Assembly (NCBI GenBank): GCA_018335795.1
Contig: JAGXRP010000042.1
Location: 1 to 57,576 of the forward strand
DNA from: Desulfobulbaceae bacterium
Lineage (GTDB): Bacteria; Bacteroidota; Ignavibacteria; Kapaibacteriales; UBA2268
Length of the DNA stretch: 57,576 nt
Direction of reading: 5' to 3'
Made by a program: the position numbers and the translations under genes
Notes under the pieces: generated by a model
The model's input: the letters and a program-made list of their open reading frames with translations, nothing else
The model's database searches: none
Told to the model about the DNA's origin: nothing
Shown here: piece after piece, positions 51,243-57,576 of the stretch
Numbering within the stretch: position 1 is the first letter of the stretch
Layout: every line of letters begins with the position of its first letter

Positions 51243-53086
51243 TTTGAGACTCCTTCGGAAAGTAATATTTCTTCAATTTTATTGGCAATTTCTTCTGCAG
51301 TAAAAGTATTTCCTTGAACTTTATTAAGTCCTATAATAGGACGCATATATTTGTATTGTAGTAATATTTTGAGTTGACCAAGATTCAATTCCGGAACAAG
51401 AATTTTCTTGAAATTACTCATAATATCACCTAAATTAGCTGGCAATGGATTGAGATATTTCAAATGCACGTGTGAGATTTTCAGGTCCTTTTCTCTGAGC
51501 GATGCCAAAGCATTTCTTGCCGAACCCCAAGTACTGCCCCAAGTCACAAGGAGTAATTCTCCGCTTTCATCGCCATCTACAACTAAGTCGGGAATATCTT
51601 GAACGATTCTTTCGACTTTTTCGGCGCGAATTTCGCACATTCTTTGGTGATTCAGCGGGTCGTGTGATACTAAGCCTGTTATATTATCTTTTTCTAATCC
51701 GCCAATTCTATGTTCCAATCCGGGTGTTCCGGGAACTGCCCAAGGGCGAGCCAAAGTTTCTGGGTCGCGTTTATACGGAGCGTATGTTTCTTTATCTGTG
51801 GCAAATTTAATACTTATGTCCGGTAGTTCATCTAATGTCGGAACTTTCCACGCTTCCGAGCCTTGTGCAATATAACCATCGGTAAGCAAAATAACAGGAG
51901 TCATATATTTGATTGCAATTCTTGCTGCTTCGATTGTCATATCGAAACAATCAGTTGCGGTGCTTGCTGCAAGGACAGGAATTGGGGCTTCGCCATGGCG
52001 ACCCCAAAGTGCCATTAACAAATCAGATTGCTCAGGCTTTGTTGGCAAACCTGTACTCGGACCAGCTCTTTGAACATCAACAACGACCAATGGCAATTCC
52101 AGCATAACTGCAAGACCCATTGCTTCAACTTTGAGTGACAGACCGGGACCGCTTGTTGTAGTTGCTGCTAATGCACCACCGTAGGAGGCGCCGATTGCCG
52201 ATGTAATGCCGGCGATTTCGTCTTCCATTTGCATATGCTTTACGCCATATTGCTTATATCCGGAAATGAAATGCAAAATTTCAGTTGCAGGAGTAATAGG
52301 GTAGGAGCCTAAAAATAATGGTAATTCAGCCTTTTGAGCGGCAACTGCCAAGCCCAATGCGACTGCATTATTGCCTGTAATGTTGCGGTAAATACCTTTT
52401 CGCAAATCTGCAGGTCTGACAATATAGCGAACAGCTAAATCTTGACCCATTGCTCCGAAATTGTAACCCGCTTTGAATACTTTCAGGTTTGCATCGCGAA
52501 TTTTTTCGTCTTTGCCAAATTTCTTATTGAGCCAATTTTGGGTTGGTTCCAATGGTCTGTCGAATAGCCAATATGCAAGACCGAGTGCGAAAAGATTCTT
52601 AGTTCGGTCAATCATTTTTGGCGGCAAATCGAAATCTTCAAGTACTCTGCGAACTTGCTCGTTAATGTCATAAGCGAAAACTTGGTAACCTTTCAGGCTA
52701 CCGTCTTCGATAGGATTGCTTTCGTACTTTGCCAATTTAAGATTTTTATCCTTAAATCCGGCTTTATTCAAAAGTAAAATACCGTGTTTTTTGACGTCTT
52801 TCAAATTTACCTTGAGTGACGCTGCGTTCATAGCCACAAGCACATCTATTTTATCTCCCGGGGTGTTTGTGTTTGTTGCACCAAAATGAATTTGGTAGGC
52901 ACTGACGCCATACAAAGTTCCTTCGGGAGCCCTGATTTCTGACGGGTAATCAGGAAAGGTGTTAACGATGTTACCCATTTCTGCGGAAGTATCCGAGAAT
53001 TGAGTTCCAGTCAGCTGCATGCCATCACCGGAGTCTCCGGCAAATCGAATGACAGCTTTTTCGACTTCTACAAATTGCTGTTCCAT
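51239..53086 (-). CDS. korA: 2-oxoacid:ferredoxin oxidoreductase, fused gamma-alpha subunit
   Basis: A 615-residue protein in which the gamma domain (about 1-190, VIRFAGDSGDGMQLTGTQF and ALGLAYWLFDRP) is fused to the alpha domain (about 215-615, GSYPITPATEILHF, IGASYGGALAATTTSGPG, and VVDVQRAGPSTGLPTKPEQSD). Such fusions typify KorA of Bacteroidota, Chlorobi and actinobacteria. The enzyme forms an alpha2beta2 complex with KorB and has no separate delta ferredoxin subunit. In this lineage it can run in the oxidative or reductive TCA direction; the direction cannot be read from sequence. Confidence 0.93.
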   Translation of the reverse strand: MEQQFVEVEKAVIRFAGDSGDGMQLTGTQFSDTSAEMGNIVNTFPDYPSEIRAPEGTLYGVSAYQIHFGATNTNTPGDKIDVLVAMNAASLKVNLKDVKKHGILLLNKAGFKDKNLKLAKYESNPIEDGSLKGYQVFAYDINEQVRRVLEDFDLPPKMIDRTKNLFALGLAYWLFDRPLEPTQNWLNKKFGKDEKIRDANLKVFKAGYNFGAMGQDLAVRYIVRPADLRKGIYRNITGNNAVALGLAVAAQKAELPLFLGSYPITPATEILHFISGYKQYGVKHMQMEDEIAGITSAIGASYGGALAATTTSGPGLSLKVEAMGLAVMLELPLVVVDVQRAGPSTGLPTKPEQSDLLMALWGRHGEAPIPVLAASTATDCFDMTIEAARIAIKYMTPVILLTDGYIAQGSEAWKVPTLDELPDISIKFATDKETYAPYKRDPETLARPWAVPGTPGLEHRIGGLEKDNITGLVSHDPLNHQRMCEIRAEKVERIVQDIPDLVVDGDESGELLLVTWGSTWGSARNALASLREKDLKISHVHLKYLNPLPANLGDIMSNFKKILVPELNLGQLKILLQYKYMRPIIGLNKVQGNTFTAEEIANKIEEILLSEGVSK

Positions 53087-53173
53087 GTCAAACTTTTTTA
53101 TTTTTTAAACAAGCAAATAACTTAACTTCTAATATAACTGTTGAGCAATGTATTGGTTTTAGTCGCAAAAATT

Positions 53174-53209
53174 TTGTCATTCTTACCAAAAAGATGATAA
53201 GAATGACAA
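53174..53209. terminator. Hairpin terminator after the DHOD-like gene
   Basis: TTGTCATTCTTA (53174-53185) and its exact complement (53198-53209) form a 12-bp stem with a 12-nt loop. On the minus strand it is followed by AAAATTTTTG. It separates the DHOD-like gene from korA, so the two are separate transcription units. Confidence 0.65.
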
Positions 53210-53235
53210 TTTTACATTGCTAATTACAAATTTAA

Positions 53236-54234
53236 TCAATAATTCAATACGTAATTATTCAAAGCTTTCATATATTGGGCTCTTTCGTAAGAACTTGGGT
53301 CGGGGATGTTGAGTTGGCTCATACTTCCTTGCATTTGCATAATTGATTCGTATTCGTGTTCGGTCATCCATTCTACCATTTCTTCTTCGATGTCTTTGAT
53401 ATAATCTACTCCGTAACGGAGCAATGTAGAACAAAGCATAGTGACATTTGCACCTACGAGCATTATCTTGATTACATCTTCTCCATAGTGGATGCCACTT
53501 GTAGCAGCGAGGTCGGAGAATATTCTCCCTTTTAGAATCGCAATCCATCTCATCGGTAAACGCAAATCGGTTGGGTTGCTCAAAATTATATGTGGCTCTA
53601 CTTCGAGTTCTTCCAAATTAATATCGGGTTGGTAGAAGCGATTGAACAATACAAGTGCATCTGCACCGGCGGCATCGAATCTCTTTGCCATGTTTGCCAT
53701 ATTTGAGAAAAACGGGCTAAGTTTGAGTGCTACCGGAACGCTGACGGCTGCTTTCACTGATTTAAGGATTTCTACATATTCATCTTCGATTTCGGCACCA
53801 GTTTTGTCCAATTCTGTAGGGATATTATAAATATTCAATTCAATAGCATCAGCACCTGCGGTTTGCATTTGCTTAGCGAAATCAGTCCACCCACCCACAG
53901 TAGAGCCGTTAATACTGGCAATTACAGGGATTTTTACACTTTCTTTTGCTTTGCGAATATGTTCGAGATACTCGTCTGGTCCAAGGTTGTATTCGCTTGT
54001 ATCGGGGAAATAACTCAATGATTCCGCAAAGGCTTCTGTGCCTTGAGTGGTATGATAAAAGAGTTCCTTTTGTTCGAATTTGATTTGCTCTTCGAATATT
54101 GAATACATCACCAGAGCTGAAGCGCCGGCATCCTCAATTTTTTTTATACCGTCCAAAGTTCTTGATAATGGCGAAGCAGATACAACAAGTGGCGACTTAA
54201 GAGTCATGCCCATGTATTTTGTTTTCAAGTCCAT
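53236..54234 (-). CDS. Dihydroorotate dehydrogenase-like flavoprotein
   Basis: A 332-residue FMN-type TIM barrel of the DHOD superfamily: SPLVVSASPLSRTLDGIKKIEDAGA, then NGSTVGGWTDFAKQMQ, ALKLSPFFSNM and GADALVLFNRFYQPD. Where true class 1 dihydroorotate dehydrogenases have an NxSCPN loop with the catalytic Cys (or Ser), this protein has ELNIYNIPTELDK, with no Cys or Ser. It is therefore probably not a pyrimidine enzyme. Similar proteins are often encoded beside nifJ in FCB bacteria. Here it follows nifJ by 67 nt, with an intervening hairpin. A role in ferredoxin-linked redox or assembly is inference. Confidence 0.75.
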   Translation of the reverse strand: MDLKTKYMGMTLKSPLVVSASPLSRTLDGIKKIEDAGASALVMYSIFEEQIKFEQKELFYHTTQGTEAFAESLSYFPDTSEYNLGPDEYLEHIRKAKESVKIPVIASINGSTVGGWTDFAKQMQTAGADAIELNIYNIPTELDKTGAEIEDEYVEILKSVKAAVSVPVALKLSPFFSNMANMAKRFDAAGADALVLFNRFYQPDINLEELEVEPHIILSNPTDLRLPMRWIAILKGRIFSDLAATSGIHYGEDVIKIMLVGANVTMLCSTLLRYGVDYIKDIEEEMVEWMTEHEYESIMQMQGSMSQLNIPDPSSYERAQYMKALNNYVLNY

Positions 54235-54276
54235 AATTTACTCCAATTAAATTTTTTAATTTTCAATAGAATTATA

Positions 54277-54296
54277 GAAGCGGATTGCTCCGCTTC
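54277..54296. repeat. Hairpin between nifJ and the DHOD-like gene
   Basis: GAAGCGGA-TTGC-TCCGCTTC, a perfect 8-bp stem 5 nt past the nifJ stop. On the minus strand no T run follows, so it is more likely an mRNA-stabilising or processing element than a terminator. Confidence 0.5.
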
Positions 54297-54301
54297 CGTA
54301 T

Positions 54302-57300
54302 TTATTTTTGCTCTTCAACGGGAGCATTAGTACGTTCAGCCATGAATTTATATTTAGCGAATCTTTCGTTCACTTGTTCTTGTGCGGTTTTGAATAAAAC
54401 TTCTGCTACTTTGGGGTTGCTCTTCATCAACATTTGGAATCTGCCTTCGCTTTGCATAAATTCACGCACAGCAATCTTAGGTTGTTTAGAGTCCAATATC
54501 AATGGATTCTTACCTTCGTCAACTAAATTCGGATTGTATCTATAAAGTAACCATTGACCCGAATCAACCGCAAGCTTATGTTGTGCAAGAGGACGGCTCA
54601 TGTCAATACCGTGAGCTATACAATGACTGTAAGCAATGATAATCGAAGGTCCGTCGTGGGCTTCTGCTTCGAGGAATGCCTTCAAAGTATGCTCGTCCTT
54701 AGCACCGAATGCTACTGAAGCCACATATACATTGCCGTAAGCCATTGCCATCGAACCTAAATCTTTCTTTTGGGTTGCTTTGCCACCCGCTGAGAATTTT
54801 GCGACAGCACTTATAGGTGTTGATTTTGAAGTCTGACCGCCTGTATTTGAATATACTTCAGTATCAAGTACTAATATATTCACATTTTTGCCTGATGCCA
54901 ACACGTGGTCTAATCCACCATAACCGATATCATAAGCCCAACCATCTCCACCGACAATCCATACGCTCTTCTTGACTAAATAATCAGCAACTGTTACTAA
55001 TCTCTTAGCCAATGGGTCATCTATTTTGCTTAATTTATCTTTTAATAATTCAACTTTAGCTCTTTGGTCTGCGATTTCTTGTTCGTCCTTTTGACTTGCG
55101 TTTATCAATTCGAAAACAAAATCATTTCCTAATTTATCTGCCAATTTTTCGAGTAAAAACACTGCTACTTCTTTTTGTTTATCAATCGCTAAACGATATC
55201 CAAGACCAAATTCGGCATTATCTTCAAATAATGAATTTGACCATGTTGGTCCTCTGCCATCCAAATTCTTAGCCCAAGGTGTAGTTGGTAAGTTACCGCC
55301 ATAGATTGAAGAGCATCCTGTCGCATTTGCTACGATTGCTCTATCTCCGAATAATTGTGACATCAGTTTGATATATGGTGTTTCGCCACATCCTGCACAA
55401 GCACCCGAGAATTCGAATAATGGGAGCATAACTTGTTGGCTTCTGATATTATTGGTATTGACTTGAGTTCTGTCAAGGTCAGGAATTTGTAAGAAAAAGT
55501 CCCAATTTTCTGATTCAGGTTGACGTAATGGAATTTGATTTTCCATATTAAGAGCTTTCAAGCTGACATTGGATTTATTCTTAGCCGGGCATACTTCGAC
55601 GCAAACTCCGCAACCTGTACAATCTTCCGGTGCAACTTGAATAGAATATTTCCAGCCGTTAGCCTTCCAATTTTTATCTTTTGCATCAGTATATTTAAAT
55701 GTTTCAGGAGCATTTTCGAGATGTTTCGGGTCGTAAACTTTGATTCTGATTGTTGCATGAGGACATACAAAGGCGCATTTGCCGCATTGTGTACATGTGT
55801 CCATATCCCAAACCGGAATTTCGAGTGCAATATTACGTTTTTCCCATTTTGCAGTATCTGTTGGGTAGGTACCATCTTGTGGGAATGCACTGACAGGTAG
55901 GAAATCGCCATTTCCGGCAATAATCTGACCCAAAACGTCATGTACAAATGCCGGTGATTTGGCAGATACAGGAGCGTGAAGGTCAAAGCTACTTGTGGCT
56001 TCATTCGGGACCGGTATTTCGTGCAAGTTTTTGAGTGTGTTGTCAACTGCTTGGATATTCATTGCTACAATTTCTTCGCCTTTTCTGCCGTATGTTTTGC
56101 GGATTGAATCTTTGATTGCTTCGATTGCTTCTTCGCGAGGTAAAACACCCGATATAGCGAAGAAACAAACTTGCATCACAGTATTGATTCTACGTCCCAT
56201 ACCACTTTGTTCGGCTACTGTTTGTGCATCTATTGCAAATAGCTTAATTTTCTTTTCAATTATTTGTTTTTGTTGTGATTTCGGTAAGCTGTCCCATACT
56301 TCATTCACTGCTACCGGAGTATTAACTAAAAATACGCCACCCGGACGAAGATTCTTAATCAAATCAAATTTTTCGAGGAATACAGTTTGATGGCATCCAA
56401 CGAAATTGGCAGTGGAAATCAAATATGGTGCTCTGATTACATCCGGTCCGAATCTTAAATGAGATACGGTTACGGCTCCGGCTTTTTTGGAGTCATACAC
56501 AAAGTAGCCTTGAGCGTAATTATTTGTGTTTTCGCCAATAATCTTAATCGAATTTTTGTTCGCGCCGACAGTACCGTCCGAACCAAGTCCGTAGAACATT
56601 GCTCTAACAACGTTATCAGCTTCAATATCGAAATTCGGGTCGTAATCAATGCTTGTAAATGTGACATCGTCATTGATACCGACTGTGAAATTGTTTTTGG
56701 GATTGTCCAACGCCAAATTATCGTAAACACCTTTTACCATAGCAGGTGTAAATTCTTTTGATGACAATCCAAATCTGCCACCGATTACTTTCGGCATTTC
56801 TTTAATACTTCCATAACCCAATTCGAGTCCTTGGTTTAGACCAAAAACTACGTCCAAGTATAATGGTTCAGCGGGAGCGCCCGGTTCTTTTGTTCTGTCA
56901 AGCACAGCAATTTTCTTAACTGTAGAAGGTAAAGCTTCTAACATGCGTTTGAAATCAAATGGACGGAACAAGCGAATTTTCAACATCCCGACTTTGCGTC
57001 CTTGTTTGTTCAGTGTTTCTACAGTTGACTGTACAGTTTCACATCCCGAAGCCATCAAAATGACAACTTCTTCAGCATCAGGTGCGCCGACGTATTCGAA
57101 TAATTTATAATATCTACCTGTCAAATCACCGAATTCGTCCATTACATTTTGAACTATATCAGGACATGCTTGGTAGAACTTGTTAATCGTTTCGCGATTT
57201 TGGAAGAACACGTCAGGATTTTGGGCAGTTCCGCGAAGAACGGGTTTGTCAGGTGTTAAGCATCTGTTTCGATGAGCTTGAACTAAGTCATCAGTGATCA

Positions 57301-57574
57301 ATTTTTTCATTACTTCATCAGGAATAACTTCAATTTTAGAAACTTCGTGTGAAGTTCTGAACCCATCGAAGAAATGAAGGAAAGGAATTCTTGAGCGAAG
57401 TGTTGATGCTTGCGAAATTAGTGCAAAGTCCATTACCTCTTGAACAGAAGCGGCACCCAAGAAGGCGAAGCCTGTCCCGCGTGCAGCCATAATATCACTA
57501 TGGTCGCCAAAAATCGAAAGTGCATGAGTCGCTAATGAGCGAGCCGTTATATTGAAAACAGTCGAGGTTAGCTC
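54302..57574 (-). CDS. nifJ: Pyruvate:ferredoxin (flavodoxin) oxidoreductase (partial)
   Basis: A single-chain pyruvate:ferredoxin oxidoreductase; the 5' end is cut by the window edge. The visible frame starts with ELTSTVFNITARSLATHALS and GDHSDIMAARGTGF, before the internal Met at 57490, so about 90-110 N-terminal residues are missing of a typical 1180. Two ferredoxin-type clusters are present: CTQCGKCAFVCP and CTGCGVCVEVCP. The proximal cluster/TPP region is CAGCGETPYIKLMSQ, ATGCSSIYGGN, GDGWAYDIGYGGLDHV and YSNTGGQTSK. It links pyruvate to acetyl-CoA, CO2 and reduced ferredoxin. With korAB it shows a ferredoxin-based central metabolism. Confidence 0.95.
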   Translation of the reverse strand, partial: ELTSTVFNITARSLATHALSIFGDHSDIMAARGTGFAFLGAASVQEVMDFALISQASTLRSRIPFLHFFDGFRTSHEVSKIEVIPDEVMKKLITDDLVQAHRNRCLTPDKPVLRGTAQNPDVFFQNRETINKFYQACPDIVQNVMDEFGDLTGRYYKLFEYVGAPDAEEVVILMASGCETVQSTVETLNKQGRKVGMLKIRLFRPFDFKRMLEALPSTVKKIAVLDRTKEPGAPAEPLYLDVVFGLNQGLELGYGSIKEMPKVIGGRFGLSSKEFTPAMVKGVYDNLALDNPKNNFTVGINDDVTFTSIDYDPNFDIEADNVVRAMFYGLGSDGTVGANKNSIKIIGENTNNYAQGYFVYDSKKAGAVTVSHLRFGPDVIRAPYLISTANFVGCHQTVFLEKFDLIKNLRPGGVFLVNTPVAVNEVWDSLPKSQQKQIIEKKIKLFAIDAQTVAEQSGMGRRINTVMQVCFFAISGVLPREEAIEAIKDSIRKTYGRKGEEIVAMNIQAVDNTLKNLHEIPVPNEATSSFDLHAPVSAKSPAFVHDVLGQIIAGNGDFLPVSAFPQDGTYPTDTAKWEKRNIALEIPVWDMDTCTQCGKCAFVCPHATIRIKVYDPKHLENAPETFKYTDAKDKNWKANGWKYSIQVAPEDCTGCGVCVEVCPAKNKSNVSLKALNMENQIPLRQPESENWDFFLQIPDLDRTQVNTNNIRSQQVMLPLFEFSGACAGCGETPYIKLMSQLFGDRAIVANATGCSSIYGGNLPTTPWAKNLDGRGPTWSNSLFEDNAEFGLGYRLAIDKQKEVAVFLLEKLADKLGNDFVFELINASQKDEQEIADQRAKVELLKDKLSKIDDPLAKRLVTVADYLVKKSVWIVGGDGWAYDIGYGGLDHVLASGKNVNILVLDTEVYSNTGGQTSKSTPISAVAKFSAGGKATQKKDLGSMAMAYGNVYVASVAFGAKDEHTLKAFLEAEAHDGPSIIIAYSHCIAHGIDMSRPLAQHKLAVDSGQWLLYRYNPNLVDEGKNPLILDSKQPKIAVREFMQSEGRFQMLMKSNPKVAEVLFKTAQEQVNERFAKYKFMAERTNAPVEEQK

Positions 57575-57576
57575 GC

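Noticed and set aside
55558-56046. 162-codon frame in another frame of nifJ
   Set aside because: It lies wholly within the conserved ferredoxin-domain coding region of nifJ.
1-57576. CRISPR array, prophage or defence island
   Set aside because: No regularly spaced direct repeats, no phage structural genes and no restriction or other defence enzymes were seen; the HigA remnant is the only related gene.

Overview
The window is AT-rich chromosomal DNA from a Gram-negative member of the Bacteroidota/Chlorobiota (FCB) group. The best guess is a Kapabacteria- or Ignavibacteria-like lineage, inferred without any database search. Evidence: two proteins carry type IX secretion (T9SS) C-terminal sorting domains. 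LptB, LptE, TonB-receptor and porin genes imply an outer membrane. Several genes are preceded by Bacteroidota-type promoters (TTG/TTTG, 17-23 nt, TAnnTTTG). A two-subunit KorAB and a NifJ-type pyruvate:ferredoxin oxidoreductase are present. The code is standard, and starts include ATG, GTG and TTG.

Layout. 1-4.4 kb: tail of an outer-membrane barrel, then seven small one-domain genes on the + strand (GNAT, DUF6265, DUF4287/DUF5655, DinB, YCII, DUF4199, VOC). 4.7-8.4 kb: a tight operon of a sodium:solute symporter, an M20D amidohydrolase and a divergent alanine racemase. 8.5-12.4 kb: a membrane methyltransferase, a DUF6141-like protein, an orphan HigA antitoxin with the deleted remnant of its toxin, a T9SS propeller protein, and a gene-free stretch packed with inverted repeats, including a MITE-like element. 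12.5-17.7 kb: a substrate-binding lipoprotein, a PAS histidine kinase, lptB and an HtrA protease. 17.8-24.5 kb: priA, a porin, a His-rich small membrane protein and a TonB-dependent receptor with a CxxC plug. 24.5-33.2 kb: a structured intergenic element behind an ECF-sigma-like promoter, thiolase, MBL hydrolase, LptE-like lipoprotein, GT2 glycosyltransferase, a membrane protein, a large T9SS protein with its own ECF-like promoter, and a DegT aminotransferase. 33.2-36.4 kb: ftsL-ftsI divergent from rpmI-rplT.

36.4-48.4 kb is the core gene-expression block: tRNA-Tyr, Gly, Thr and Trp, then secE-nusG-rplK-rplA-rplJ-rplL-rpoB-rpoC. It has an L10-type leader before rplJ and two tandem terminator-like hairpins between rplL and rpoB. 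tuf is missing from its usual place between tRNA-Thr and tRNA-Trp. 48.4-57.6 kb (- strand) holds a MuiA-family protein and ferredoxin-linked carbon metabolism: nifJ (5' end cut by the window), a dihydroorotate-dehydrogenase-like protein without the usual catalytic loop, and korA-korB.

The most interesting points are the higB deletion scar, the pair of matching ECF-like promoters (one driving a possible structured small RNA), the MITE-like repeat, the His-rich protein/TonB receptor pair, and the tandem attenuators ahead of rpoB. I found no CRISPR array, prophage, transposase or obvious defence island.
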